Origin: Zoogloeaceae bacterium
GTDB taxonomy: Bacteria > Pseudomonadota > Gammaproteobacteria > Burkholderiales > Rhodocyclaceae
Assembly (NCBI GenBank): GCA_024235675.1
Contig: JACKLZ010000001.1
Location: 186,001-250,000, forward strand
Direction of reading: 5' to 3'
DNA length: 64,000 bases
A program made the position numbers and the translations under genes. The notes under the pieces were generated by a model that was not told the origin of the DNA, made no database searches, and worked only from the letters and a program-made list of their open reading frames with translations. Within the stretch, counting starts at the first letter, position 1, and each line of letters starts with the position of its first letter. Positions 43,196 through 52,006 of this stretch are shown in pieces.

Positions 43196-43888
43196 ATGAA
43201 AACCATCGGTTTGCTGGGCGGCATGAGCTGGGAGTCCACCGTGAGCTACTACCAGGCCATCAACCGCGGCGTGAATGCCGCGCTCGGCGGCCTGCACTCG
43301 GCCAGGCTGGTGCTTGCCAGCGTCGACTTCGCGCCCATCGAGGCGGCGCAGCATCGCGGCGACTGGGACGCCACCGCGCAGATGCTGGTCGAATCGGCGC
43401 AGTCGGTCGAGGCCGGTGGGGCGGATTTTCTGCTGATCTGCACCAACACCATGCACAAGGTGGCGCCACAGATCGAAGCGGCGCTGTCGATACCGCTGCT
43501 GCACATTGCCGACGCCACGGCCGAGGTGCTGCAGGCTGACGGCGTGCGTCGCGTCGGCCTGCTTGGCACGCGATTTACCATGGCGCAGGATTTCTACCTC
43601 GGCCGTCTGCGTGACCGCTTCGGCATGGAGGTGCTGGTGCCCGATGCCGCAGAGCGCGACTTTGTGCATACGGTGATCTACGACGAGCTGTGCCGAGGCG
43701 TGGTGTCGGAGGCCTCGCGTGCGCGCTATGTCGAGATCATTGCGGGTTTGCAGGCGCGTGGCGCCGAGGCGGTGATTCTGGGCTGCACCGAGATCGCGCT
43801 GTTGGTTCAGGTGGAACACACGGCGGTGCCGCTCTACGACACCACGGCCATTCATGCTGCGGCAGCCGTCAGGCACGCGCTGGACTGA
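43196..43888 (+). CDS. Aspartate/glutamate racemase family protein
   Basis: A 230-residue PLP-independent amino-acid racemase with the two catalytic cysteines in LLICTNTMHKVA and VILGCTEIALLV. The N-terminus MKTIGLLGGMSWESTVSYYQ is characteristic. GGAG lies 6 bases before the ATG at 43196, which decides that start over one 39 bases upstream. It probably interconverts D/L aspartate or glutamate; the substrate is not determined by sequence alone. Confidence 0.9.
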   Translation: MKTIGLLGGMSWESTVSYYQAINRGVNAALGGLHSARLVLASVDFAPIEAAQHRGDWDATAQMLVESAQSVEAGGADFLLICTNTMHKVAPQIEAALSIPLLHIADATAEVLQADGVRRVGLLGTRFTMAQDFYLGRLRDRFGMEVLVPDAAERDFVHTVIYDELCRGVVSEASRARYVEIIAGLQARGAEAVILGCTEIALLVQVEHTAVPLYDTTAIHAAAAVRHALD

Positions 43889-43891
43889 GCG

Positions 43892-44353
43892 CTATTTGCG
43901 GATCAGGCGCAGGTCGGTGATGAAGTCTTGCGCTACGCCGATCTCGATCCTGGCGAAGTCGGGGTGCAGCGGATTGATGAGGTAGTTGGTCTCGGCCGGA
44001 ATCACCGCGCTCGGCACCGCCAGCACCGCGCTGCGACCGCTGCGCGCCCAATCGCTGCCCAAAGTTTGCAGATGCGCGCGGTTGGCCGGGTCATTCCATT
44101 TTTCGGGTAACTCGGCGAGCGTGATCGTCTCGATCTTGAAGCGCTTCGGCAGCGTGGCCGGGATCATCACGTAGCGCGCGCGTAGCGGTTCGTCCTGCAC
44201 CAGAATTTCGAGCATCGCCAGCGACTGGCTGGCAGCGGTATAGATCATCGGCACGCCCTTGCGATTCCAGCGCCCGCCAAACAGGCGCGCGCCTTCGCCG
44301 CTGAAGGCGGTGTCGGCAAAGCGGGCGGTGACGAGGCGCCAGAGGGTGGTCAT
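43892..44353 (-). CDS. RES-domain toxin
   Basis: A 153-residue RES toxin. Family members deplete NAD+ by hydrolysis or phosphorolysis. Conserved residues occur in LFGGRWNRKGVPMIYTA (Arg and Tyr) and SLAMLEILVQ (Glu). The start at 44353 gives the standard N-terminus TTLWRLVTARFADTAFSG. A RES gene normally follows its Xre/MbcA/ParS antitoxin directly; here the antitoxin lies 807 bases upstream, beyond a repeat element. Expression may therefore depend on read-through or on a promoter in the repeat. Confidence 0.9.
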   Translation of the reverse strand: MTTLWRLVTARFADTAFSGEGARLFGGRWNRKGVPMIYTAASQSLAMLEILVQDEPLRARYVMIPATLPKRFKIETITLAELPEKWNDPANRAHLQTLGSDWARSGRSAVLAVPSAVIPAETNYLINPLHPDFARIEIGVAQDFITDLRLIRK

Positions 44354-44399
44354 GGTTTGTCTTCTTGGCGGCCGGACGTGTGTGCTTCGGCGGTTTGTT

Positions 44400-45074
44400 G
44401 GCCGGGTCTCGCCCCGGCGGGCGAGTGACTTCTTTGTAGCGACAAAGAAGTCACCAAGAAAACGCCCCCGCTGTGCCGCAGGCTTCGCCGGTGCCCTCTC
44501 TGCGCCCGGCGTCGGCGGGTCGTGTCGCAAACTCGCCCTGCGGGCTCAGACAGCGACACGACAGTTCCCGCCGTCCCCGGGCTCCGTTCGGCGGCACAGA
44601 AGGGGAAGGGCATGCGGGCTCGGCTTCGCCGTCGCCCGCACGGGTGGTCCGTTGTAGGGCGGATGCGCCTTTGGCCTATCGGTCCTACGAGATTGGGTGC
44701 TACTGTTGCAGGCTGGCACCCCATTCCCCTCTGTCGTGCCGAGCGCAGCGTCGTAGGGTGGGCCGCTTGCCGCCCACCATTGTGCCTCCCGACATATGTT
44801 GCTTGGTGGGCAGCGAAGCTGACCACCCTACGAAACCACCACAGCCGTTCAGCCAGGCACAACCGACCCGCCCTCTGCCGCGCCAACCGGAGGCGGTGGC
44901 GGGCGGAAAAAGGGGCTTCGCTGTTTGAGCCCGCAGGGCGAGTTTGCGAAGCACCCCGCCCGACAACGCCGCAGGGCGGGAACCCCGAAGGGGCGCGAAA
45001 GCGGGCTGTGCTTCTTTGCCTGGCTTTCTTGCACAAGCAAGAAAGTAAGCGGCCCGCCGGGGCGAAACCCGGCC
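44400..45074. repeat. Repeat element with long imperfect terminal inverted repeats
   Basis: The left end GGCCGGGTCTCGCCCCGGCG and the right end, read in reverse complement (GGCCGGGTTTCGCCCCGGCG), match. Both then have a hairpin (GTGACTTCTTTGT/ACAAAGAAGTCAC at 44425-44454; TTTCTTGC/GCAAGAAA on the right). Further in, the 32 bases at 44525-44556 match those at 44918-44949 in inverted orientation at 31 positions. The inner part (about 44755-44830) holds a GTAGGGTGG...CCACCCTAC REP. No protein is credibly encoded. It separates toxin from antitoxin. Confidence 0.75.
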
Positions 45075-45160
45075 GACGATTCTCATCGAAAGGCCGTGCT
45101 CGCTGAAGGCAGGAAAACGGTGTTCCGCCGCTCACCGAGTGGATCACACAAATTTTCGGC

Positions 45161-45616
45161 TCAGCCATACACCCCATGCTCGATCCGCCCCAGCGTATCC
45201 ATCACGCTCTGGGTGCCGATGTCGGTGTCGATCAGCGACAGCGGGGTGTCGCCGCCGAGGGCGGCGTTGGGGGATTTGAGCCAGTCGAGGGCGGCGCCGA
45301 GGTCTTCGAAGACTTCTTCGGCGCGCTCGACCACGCGGGCCAGGCGCACGACCTTGGCGGACTCTTCGCTGCTGAGCGTGCCTTCCTTTTTGCGGCGGGC
45401 GAGGGTGCGCTCCGGGATGGCGAGTGCGGTGGCGAGCTCACTCTGGGTGAGGTGCAAGGTCTTGGAGAGCACGTCAATTGCGGTGGAGGAGATGCCGTGA
45501 CGGATGAGCCCGACCCAGTCCAGCGGGGTGCGTGGCTGGCTGTGCAGGACCTTGCGGCCGCCCAGCAGGCGGTCGACCGAGAGCGGCTCGGGCGCGATTG
45601 CAGCGATGGTGCTCAT
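45161..45616 (-). CDS. Xre/MbcA/ParS-family antitoxin (DUF2384)
   Basis: A 151-residue antitoxin of the RES-Xre family. An N-terminal helix-turn-helix-like part (LSKTLHLTQSELATALAIPE, RTLARRKKEGTLSSEESAKV) is followed by the toxin-binding MbcA/ParS domain (VERAEEVFEDLGAALDWLKS, then NAALGGDTPLSLIDTDIG). The start at 45616 (MSTIAAIAPEP) has GGAGCC upstream. It would neutralise the RES toxin at 43892-44353 and repress the operon. Usually the toxin gene overlaps or directly follows it. Confidence 0.9.
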   Translation of the reverse strand: MSTIAAIAPEPLSVDRLLGGRKVLHSQPRTPLDWVGLIRHGISSTAIDVLSKTLHLTQSELATALAIPERTLARRKKEGTLSSEESAKVVRLARVVERAEEVFEDLGAALDWLKSPNAALGGDTPLSLIDTDIGTQSVMDTLGRIEHGVYG

Positions 45617-45630
45617 ACGGGCTCCTTGTG

Positions 45631-45642
45631 TGCCATATGGCA
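45631..45642. promoter_or_regulatory. Palindromic operator candidate at the antitoxin promoter
   Basis: TGCCATATGGCA is a perfect 12-bp palindrome 15 bases before the antitoxin ATG. A TAAAAT-like -10 lies just upstream on the minus strand. Antitoxins of this family autorepress, so this is a reasonable binding site; it is unproven. Confidence 0.5.
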
Positions 45643-45706
45643 TCCATTTTATGCAATATTGGCGTCAGGCGCCAGTCGCTTCCTGTGCGCAGCGCGCGCG
45701 GGCAGC

Positions 45707-45732
45707 AAAAAGGGGCGCCTGCGGCGCCCCTT
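45707..45732 (-). terminator. Terminator of the host-attachment gene
   Basis: On the minus strand GGGGCGCC-GCA-GGCGCCCC is followed by five T residues, about 20 bases after the stop at 45753. Confidence 0.8.
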
Positions 45733-45752
45733 GCTTGTGCTGCAAAGCGCTA

Positions 45753-46187
45753 TCAGAGGCAGATGCTGCTTCCGAGTCGCGCGGTCAGGTCGGGTTCGGT
45801 TGTTTTGGTGTAGTCCTTCTCGACCCGATCGGTGATGAGCTGGGCGGTAGGGCCGTCCATGACGGCATTGAGCATGCCCATGAAGGCGGGGGGTGCGACG
45901 AGGATCGCGCGGCCGTAGGCGTTCTTGTTACGGCCTTGGTAGAACTCTTGCGCCAGTTCCTGTGCAAAGGCGCGCGCGGCTTGGGTTTTTGGGGGCGTGT
46001 GAGACTCATAGCCACTGCCGTGACTCGATTGGATGTTGCCGGCTCGGTCGGTGACGAGGTCCTGGTTTTTCTGTCGGCTTTCCGGGTGGATCAACTCCTT
46101 GACCAGTTTGAGGCCTTTGTTGGGGCCATAGTTGGCATAGAGTTTTGCAAGGCTGGCGTTAGCGACCAGGATCCAGGTGATAGCCAT
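45753..46187 (-). CDS. Host attachment protein family
   Basis: A 144-residue protein of the family named after a plant-attachment protein of Agrobacterium (release factor eRF1-like fold). The opening TWILVANASLAKLYANYGPN and the segments SRQKNQDLVTDRAGNIQSSH, AFAQELAQEF and AILVAPPAFMGMLNAVM fit it. The true role is unclear, and the name should not be taken as proof of host contact. The start at 46187 is set by MAITWILVANA. Confidence 0.82.
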   Translation of the reverse strand: MAITWILVANASLAKLYANYGPNKGLKLVKELIHPESRQKNQDLVTDRAGNIQSSHGSGYESHTPPKTQAARAFAQELAQEFYQGRNKNAYGRAILVAPPAFMGMLNAVMDGPTAQLITDRVEKDYTKTTEPDLTARLGSSICL

Positions 46188-46414
46188 AGAGCATCCTCCG
46201 AAAGAGTGGTGGGTCTTCTGCGCACGACCGGTCCGTCCAGACGGCGGGCGCAGAACTCTCAGAGTAGAAGGCGCAAGCGAACACTTCAAAAGTGTTTTGC
46301 AGGTGTTTTTGTCGTGTGCAGACGACCGTGGAGGTGAAAGCCACGCCATGGGCGGCCGGGGCGGCGATCAACCGTTCGTCAGACGCTTGCGGCGGCGACA
46401 ATCGGCCACAGCGG

Positions 46415-46870
46415 CTAGAAAATGCCCATCGCCAGGCCTTCGGCCATGGCCGCGCCGAGCGCGTGGCAGGCCTCGATGTCGGCGGGCTGGACGTCGCCGC
46501 GGGCAATGTGGGGTTCCGACACTTCGCGCCAGCCGTAGCCGGTGGCGATGCGGCGGATTTCGCGCACGGCGTTGGTGCCGTCATTGCCAGCGCTGATGAA
46601 CAGGGCGAAGGGCAGGCCGGTGAGCTGGCCTTCGAGCGGATAGTAGGTGCGGTCGAAGAAGTCCTTGAGCGCGCCGGACATGTAGCCGAAGTTTTCGGGG
46701 GTGCCGAGCAGCAGGGCGTCGCACTGCGCCAGATCGTCCACGCCGGCGTCGAAGGCCTTGAGGCAGCGCACGGTGACGCCGTCGGCGGTGTCGGCGCCGG
46801 CCTTGACGGCATCGGCCAGTTGTCCGGTGTGGCCGGATTGGGTGTGATAGACGATCAGCAGGCGTTTCAT
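46415..46870 (-). CDS. Flavodoxin-like / NAD(P)H-dependent oxidoreductase
   Basis: A 151-residue flavodoxin-fold protein. The FMN phosphate loop is IVYHTQSGHTGQLADAV and the isoalloxazine loops are GTPENFGYMSGALKDFFDRT and SAGNDGTNAVREI. It is likely an FMN-binding electron carrier or quinone reductase. It lies 17 bases downstream of mtfA on the same strand, possibly in one operon with mtfA and the EamA gene. The 227 bases between it and the host-attachment gene hold nothing recognisable. Confidence 0.85.
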   Translation of the reverse strand: MKRLLIVYHTQSGHTGQLADAVKAGADTADGVTVRCLKAFDAGVDDLAQCDALLLGTPENFGYMSGALKDFFDRTYYPLEGQLTGLPFALFISAGNDGTNAVREIRRIATGYGWREVSEPHIARGDVQPADIEACHALGAAMAEGLAMGIF

Positions 46871-46887
46871 GGCGTCCCTCGGCGGCG

Positions 46888-47679
46888 CTAGGTTTCTGTC
46901 AGCTTGGAGTCCCCGCCGGGGCGTCGGTTCGCACCGGCGGCGGGGTCGAGGCCATAGAGGCGCTTGAGTTGAGCGTAGGCGGCGGGATAGGCGGCGCGTA
47001 GCTTGCGCGGTGTTTCGAAGAAGGCTTCGCTCATCACGGCAAAGAACTCGGCCGGGTTTTCGGCGGCGTAAGCATCGATGGCGTGCGGCAGGTCGTGATC
47101 GACCCGGTGGCAGAAGTCTTCGTAGGCGGCGGTAAAGATGCGCGCCCAGTCGGCACGGTGCATGTCGGCCGGTAGCGGCGGAAAGCCGTCGGCCTGGCCG
47201 TTGCACATGTCGAGTTTGTGGGCGAACTCATGGATGACAACGTTCAGGCCATCGGCGCGCTCGTTCGGCTGCCACGAGACGATGACCGGACCGTCCGGCC
47301 AGGCCTCGCCGAGCACCGGGGCGTCGTATGCGTGCACCACGCCGTCTTCGTCCATCTCTTCGCGCGAGATGACAAAGTCGCCGGCATAGATCACCACGCC
47401 GACCCAGTCGCGATAGGCCTCCAGCCCTGTGCTGTAGATGGGCAGGCAGGCTTGCAGGGCGATGTTCAGCAGCATGTCGTCGGTGAGCACCAGTTCATGC
47501 GCGCCATGGAAGGTTTTCTGGTCGAGAAACTCGAGTGCCAGGGCCCGCAGGCGCGGGCGGGCGTCGGCTGGCAGATAGCTAAAAAAGGGCAGGCCGGCCT
47601 CGACCCGTTGCCACTGCTCTTCGGTGACCACTGGGTCGTCAGTCTGGCCGAACAGCCAGCGTTGCAAGCGGCGCAGCAT
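46888..47679 (-). CDS. mtfA: MtfA family zinc metallopeptidase
   Basis: A 263-residue M90 peptidase with the zinc motif NVVIHEFAHKLD and the third ligand region NPAEFFAVMSEAFFETP. LPFFSYLPADARPRLRALA and QKTFHGAHELVLTDDM are family blocks. In E. coli MtfA binds the Mlc repressor and so affects glucose PTS control. It starts one base from the end of the EamA gene. Confidence 0.92.
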   Translation of the reverse strand: MLRRLQRWLFGQTDDPVVTEEQWQRVEAGLPFFSYLPADARPRLRALALEFLDQKTFHGAHELVLTDDMLLNIALQACLPIYSTGLEAYRDWVGVVIYAGDFVISREEMDEDGVVHAYDAPVLGEAWPDGPVIVSWQPNERADGLNVVIHEFAHKLDMCNGQADGFPPLPADMHRADWARIFTAAYEDFCHRVDHDLPHAIDAYAAENPAEFFAVMSEAFFETPRKLRAAYPAAYAQLKRLYGLDPAAGANRRPGGDSKLTET

Positions 47680-47680
47680 G

Positions 47681-48577
47681 TCAGTGGCGCTCGGGGTGGC
47701 GCGTGGTCAGCCAGATGCCGCTGAGAATGAGCGCGATGCCGGCGCCGTGGAACAGGGCAGGCAATTCATCGAGAAAGATCACTGACAGCAGCGTACCAAA
47801 CACCGGCATCAAGTGAATGAACAGCGCGGCCCGGCTGGGACCGACCATGGCGACGCCGCGGTTGTAGAACACATAGCCGAGAAAGCCGGGAAAAATCGCG
47901 GTATAGACAATGGCGGTGATGCTGCCCGGGTTGAGCGCGATGTGCCGGCCTTGTGACAGCTCCCAGGCCCAGGCGGGGGCCAGCACGGTAATGCCGACCA
48001 CCGTCATGGCGGCCAGCAACACCATCGGGTGCATGCCACCGGGGCGCCAGTGCAGGCCGACGGTGTAGAGCCCCCACACCATCACTGCGATCAGCATCCA
48101 GAAGTCGCCGGGGTTGAATTGCCAGTCGAGCAGCATGGCCGGATTGCCATGGGTGACGATCACACTGACGCCGATCAGTGACAGTACGACCCCGATGACT
48201 TCGAGTCGCTGCAGGCGTCGGCCCAGCAGTAGCACCGTCAGCAGCAGCGTGGCGACCGGAATCAGCGAGTTGAGCATGGTGGCGTTGATCGCCGTGGTGT
48301 ATTGCAGGGCCAGATAGGCAAAGGTGTTGTAGCCGCCCACCCCGAGTGCGCCGAGCAGCACGATCGGCCGCCAGTGGCGTTTGACCAGTGGCCATTGCGT
48401 GCGCAGATGCGGCCAGGCGAAAGGCAGGATCAGGCACAGCGCGAGCGTCCAGCGCCAGAAGGCCAGTCCGAAGGGCGGCACATCGGCGCGAATGCCGCGA
48501 CCAATGACCATGTTGCCCGACCAGAACAGGGTGGTCAGGGTCAGCAGCAGGTAGGGCAGATCAAACAGGCGGCGCAT
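47681..48577 (-). CDS. EamA-family drug/metabolite transporter
   Basis: A 298-residue membrane protein of ten helices made of two EamA repeats (about residues 8-138 and 150-290), with FWSGNMVIGRGIRADVPPFG in the first and VMVWGLYTVGLHWRP in the second. The substrate is unknown; relatives export amino acids or other metabolites. It is divergent from relA, 85 bases away, and first in a run with mtfA and the flavodoxin-like gene. Confidence 0.87.
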   Translation of the reverse strand: MRRLFDLPYLLLTLTTLFWSGNMVIGRGIRADVPPFGLAFWRWTLALCLILPFAWPHLRTQWPLVKRHWRPIVLLGALGVGGYNTFAYLALQYTTAINATMLNSLIPVATLLLTVLLLGRRLQRLEVIGVVLSLIGVSVIVTHGNPAMLLDWQFNPGDFWMLIAVMVWGLYTVGLHWRPGGMHPMVLLAAMTVVGITVLAPAWAWELSQGRHIALNPGSITAIVYTAIFPGFLGYVFYNRGVAMVGPSRAALFIHLMPVFGTLLSVIFLDELPALFHGAGIALILSGIWLTTRHPERH

Positions 48578-48662
48578 AGGGGAGAGTCGGTGTAAGGCGT
48601 CCGGAAGGCGGCTCGATTATCATCGGGGCATCCGATCCGCTCAATGAGAGATAATTTCGGTC

Positions 48663-50864
48663 ATGGTATCTGTCACCCACGCTATTTCCTACGCCGAGTC
48701 TGAAACCCCGCCGGTTGATCGCATCTGCGAAGGGCTGTCCGAGGCCGATCGGCCGCGCATCGAAGCGGCGCTGTCCCTGATCACCGAGCTCTATCCCCAG
48801 CAGCCGCTGGGCACTGGCGAGCCGACCTTGCGCCACGCGCTGGGCATGGCGCTGATCTGTGTGTCGCTGAAGATGGACGGCGATGCGCGCATGGCCGCCT
48901 TGCTGTTTGCGTTGCACAGCCATATGGACAATGCCACCGAGTATCTCGAAAAACATTTCGGTATGCGGGTCGCCAAGCTGGTGGGCGGGCTCTATCGTCT
49001 CAACGGTTTGCGGGTGATTACGCGCAAGACCGCCACCAACCGTGCGCCCGAGATGCGGCAGCAGTCCGAAACCCTGCGCAAGATGCTGCTGGCGATGGTC
49101 GAGGACATTCGCGTGGTCTTGTTGCGTCTGGCCTCACGAACGCAGACCTTGCGCTATTACGCCGAGCATCCGGATGAGGACGAGCAGCGCGATGCCGCAC
49201 GCGAAAGCCTCGACATCTATGCGCCGCTGGCCAATCGGCTGGGGGTGTGGCAGCTCAAGTGGGAGCTCGAAGACCTGTCCTTCCGCTTTCTGGAGCCGGC
49301 TACCTACAAGCGCATTGCCAAGATGCTCGACGAGCGTCGGGTCGAGCGCGAGCAGTTCATCACCGATGCGGTGACCCGCTTGCGCGAGGAGATGGCCGAC
49401 GCGGGCATCAAGGGCGAGGTCTATGGCCGGCCCAAGCATATCTTCAGCATCTACAACAAGATGCGGTCGAAGGATCTGGACTTTGAGCAAGTGTACGACG
49501 TGCGTGCGCTGCGGGTGCTGGTCAAGCAGGTACGTGATTGCTATGCCGTGCTCGGGATCGTGCATCAGTTGTGGACGCCCATCCCGAAGGAGTACGACGA
49601 CTACATCCTCAAGCCCAAGGGCAATAACTACCAGTCACTGCACACCGCGGTGCGTGCCGCCGACGGCCGTGCGCTCGAAGTGCAGATTCGCACCGAGGAC
49701 ATGCACCAGCATGCCGAATTCGGCGTGGCCGCGCACTGGCGCTACAAGGAAGGCAGCGGTGCCGGTGGCGGCTCTTACGACGAGAAGATCGCCTTGCTGC
49801 GCGATCTGCTGTCGTGGCGCGACGAAGTGACCGATGCCGATCACTGGGAAGAAAAATACCGCGACGCGTCGCTCGACGACACGCTCTACGTGATGACGCC
49901 GCAGGGCCGGGTGGTCGATTTGCCGCGCGGGGCGACACCGGTGGACTTTGCCTATGCGCTGCATTCCGATCTCGGGCATCGCTGCCGTGGCGCCAAGGTG
50001 GAAGGGAATCTGGTGCCACTCAACAAGCCACTCGAGAGTGGGCAGACGGTTGAGATTGCCGCCGCCAAAGAAGGCGGCCCCTCGCGCGACTGGCTCAACC
50101 CGCAGCAAAACTACGTCACCACCGGCAAGGCGCGGCGCAAGATCAAGCAATACTTTGCGCAGCAGGAACAGGGCGAATTGCTTGAGCGCGGCCGGGCGGT
50201 GATCCATCGCGAGCTGCAGCGCGAAGGCCAGACCCAGTTCAACAACGACACGCTGGCGCAGCGCCTGGGTTTCAAGAACGCCGAAGCCATGTTTGTGGCG
50301 GCCGGGCGCGGTGAGGTCGGGCCGCGCGCGGTGCAATTGGCTACACACACTCAAGAAGCGGCAACACCGGTGGCCGACGATGTTGTCATTGGACGCAGCC
50401 ACCAGCGCAGCACCGACGACGACATTCTGGTGGTCGGTGTCGGCAAGCTGATGACTTCGCTGGCGCGTTGCTGCAAGCCGGCACCGCCTGACGCGGTGGA
50501 AGGCTTCGTCACCCGTGGACGCGGCGTGTCGGTGCACCGGGTCGATTGTCCCGACTTTCAGGCCTTGCTCAAGCGCCATCCGGAGCGCGCCATTCCGGCA
50601 ACCTGGGGCGATGGCGTGGAATCGCCCGGCAGTCGCTACCCCATCGATGTGATCGTCGACGCCACCGACCGGCAGGGGCTTTTACGCGATCTGTCGGATG
50701 TGCTCTCGCGCGAAAAGCTCAATGTCATCGCGGTCAATACCCTGACGCGCAAGGGCAAGGCGCGCATGCGCTTCACCATCGAGGTCAACGGCTCGCAGCA
50801 GATCCAGCGGGCACTGACATTGATGGGTGAGGTCGTCGGTGTCGAACAGGCCCGGCGCACGTGA
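48663..50864 (+). CDS. relA: (p)ppGpp synthetase, RelA type
   Basis: A 733-residue stringent-response enzyme. The N-terminal hydrolase-like region has lost the HDxxED signature (LLFALHSHMDNATEYL), so it should be synthetase-only. The synthetase part includes VYGRPKHIFSIYNKMRSKDL and PKGNNYQSLHTAVRAADGRA. It is followed by TGS (YVMTPQGRVVDLPRGATPVD), a zinc-finger region (LARCCKPAPPDAVEGFVTRG) and a C-terminal ACT domain. It makes (p)ppGpp on ribosomes with uncharged tRNA. Length and order match RelA. Confidence 0.95.
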   Translation: MVSVTHAISYAESETPPVDRICEGLSEADRPRIEAALSLITELYPQQPLGTGEPTLRHALGMALICVSLKMDGDARMAALLFALHSHMDNATEYLEKHFGMRVAKLVGGLYRLNGLRVITRKTATNRAPEMRQQSETLRKMLLAMVEDIRVVLLRLASRTQTLRYYAEHPDEDEQRDAARESLDIYAPLANRLGVWQLKWELEDLSFRFLEPATYKRIAKMLDERRVEREQFITDAVTRLREEMADAGIKGEVYGRPKHIFSIYNKMRSKDLDFEQVYDVRALRVLVKQVRDCYAVLGIVHQLWTPIPKEYDDYILKPKGNNYQSLHTAVRAADGRALEVQIRTEDMHQHAEFGVAAHWRYKEGSGAGGGSYDEKIALLRDLLSWRDEVTDADHWEEKYRDASLDDTLYVMTPQGRVVDLPRGATPVDFAYALHSDLGHRCRGAKVEGNLVPLNKPLESGQTVEIAAAKEGGPSRDWLNPQQNYVTTGKARRKIKQYFAQQEQGELLERGRAVIHRELQREGQTQFNNDTLAQRLGFKNAEAMFVAAGRGEVGPRAVQLATHTQEAATPVADDVVIGRSHQRSTDDDILVVGVGKLMTSLARCCKPAPPDAVEGFVTRGRGVSVHRVDCPDFQALLKRHPERAIPATWGDGVESPGSRYPIDVIVDATDRQGLLRDLSDVLSREKLNVIAVNTLTRKGKARMRFTIEVNGSQQIQRALTLMGEVVGVEQARRT

Positions 50865-51057
50865 GCGCGAGCGGCCAAAAGGGATAGCGCGGGCGGCCTA
50901 GTTCTTTCGGCCTAGATCGCCTCCGCCATCCGGGGGATGGTCGTCCGGCCGATTGTCCTGTTCTGGTCTCCTTCGTATTGTGACTCCTGTAGAGGCGCTG
51001 GCTTTGCGTTCTGTTTTCGCTGCCAGTGTGCCTCCGTGTTGCAGCGACGAGGTATCT

Positions 51058-51792
51058 ATGGACATGAGGATCAGTCAGGCGCAGCGGCATGTGGACGCCG
51101 GTCACCGGGACGGCCGGGCCGAGACCATTGCGTTGCTCAGGTCCATGCCCTTGCTCAAGGGCATTCAGGCTCGCACCATCGAGTTGTTGGCACAGGAGGC
51201 AACGCGGCTGCGGTATGAGCGCGACGAGATCGTGTTCCGCCGGGGTTCGGTGCCGACCGGGCTGTTCTTTGTGCTCGAAGGCAGCATCAAGCTGCTCGCC
51301 CTGGAACCCGACGGGCGCGAGAAGGTAATCGAACTGTTCACCGAGAAGCGCTTCTTCGGGGAGATCGGTGTTTTCCGGCTTTCCCGCTACCGCGCCTGGA
51401 CGCAAGCCGTCCGATCAACCGAGTTGCTGCATATCCCCTCCGACGCCGTGCGCCAGGCCGTGCGAGAAGACCACGAGTTGTCCTTGCGCATGTTGTCCGA
51501 AGTCTCCGGTCGGGTTCAGTCCTTGATCGAGTCGATCAGCCAGACCGCGCCCTTGCTGGCGTACAAACGGGTTGCGGCCTACCTGATCGAGCAGGATGGG
51601 GTGGGCGATGTTCAGCCCGGATGGGTCCACCTGGCGGCGCCGAAATACACCATCGCTTCAATGCTCAACATGAGCAGCGAGGCCTTGTCCCGGGCGCTGC
51701 GCAAGCTGCGCGATGCCGGCATGATCGAGGGGGGCGGGCGCACCATTCGCATTCTCGATTACAAGGGACTGAGCGCACTGCTCAACACCTGA
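51058..51792 (+). CDS. Crp/Fnr-family transcriptional regulator
   Basis: A 244-residue regulator: an N-terminal cyclic-nucleotide-like beta-roll (about residues 20-135, VFRRGSVPTGLFFVLEGSIK, EKRFFGEIGVF), a dimer helix and a winged helix-turn-helix (YTIASMLNMSSEALSRALRK). No FNR-type cysteine set is present near the N-terminus, so it is not a [4Fe-4S] FNR; a Dnr/NarR-like nitrogen-oxide sensor is possible. GAGG lies 6 bases before the ATG at 51058. It sits directly upstream of narK1 on the same strand, which suggests control of the nitrate genes. Confidence 0.85.
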   Translation: MDMRISQAQRHVDAGHRDGRAETIALLRSMPLLKGIQARTIELLAQEATRLRYERDEIVFRRGSVPTGLFFVLEGSIKLLALEPDGREKVIELFTEKRFFGEIGVFRLSRYRAWTQAVRSTELLHIPSDAVRQAVREDHELSLRMLSEVSGRVQSLIESISQTAPLLAYKRVAAYLIEQDGVGDVQPGWVHLAAPKYTIASMLNMSSEALSRALRKLRDAGMIEGGGRTIRILDYKGLSALLNT

Positions 51793-52006
51793 TCTGACGT
51801 GATCGCGTTCCGCCCGGCGCGGCCTGTCGGCCTGCCCGGGCGCCGCGCATGGCCGTTCGTCGCTCGCAGCGATTCGCCGCGTAGTCATTTCGAACTAGTT
51901 CTTCTGCACCTCAAAACTCCTGCGGACGGCCAATGTTGCTTTTGCCGGCCGGCCGATACGCTGCATGGCAGTGAAACATCCGTGTGCAGCGGGAGGAAAG
52001 ACGGCA
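51793..52006 (+). promoter_or_regulatory. Probable regulatory region of the nar cluster
   Basis: A 214-base gap before narK1. No canonical FNR box (TTGAT-N4-ATCAA) was found. CTAGTTCTT at 51895-51903 also occurs upstream of the Crp/Fnr gene at 50898-50906. The start of transcription is not identified. Confidence 0.35.

Noticed and set aside
44350..45177. Long frames across the repeat between toxin and antitoxin
   Set aside because: They translate repeat DNA in several frames with low-complexity content and no start signals.
51793..52006. FNR or NarL consensus sites in the nar promoter
   Set aside because: No TTGAT-N4-ATCAA pair and no convincing TACYYMT heptamer pair was found.
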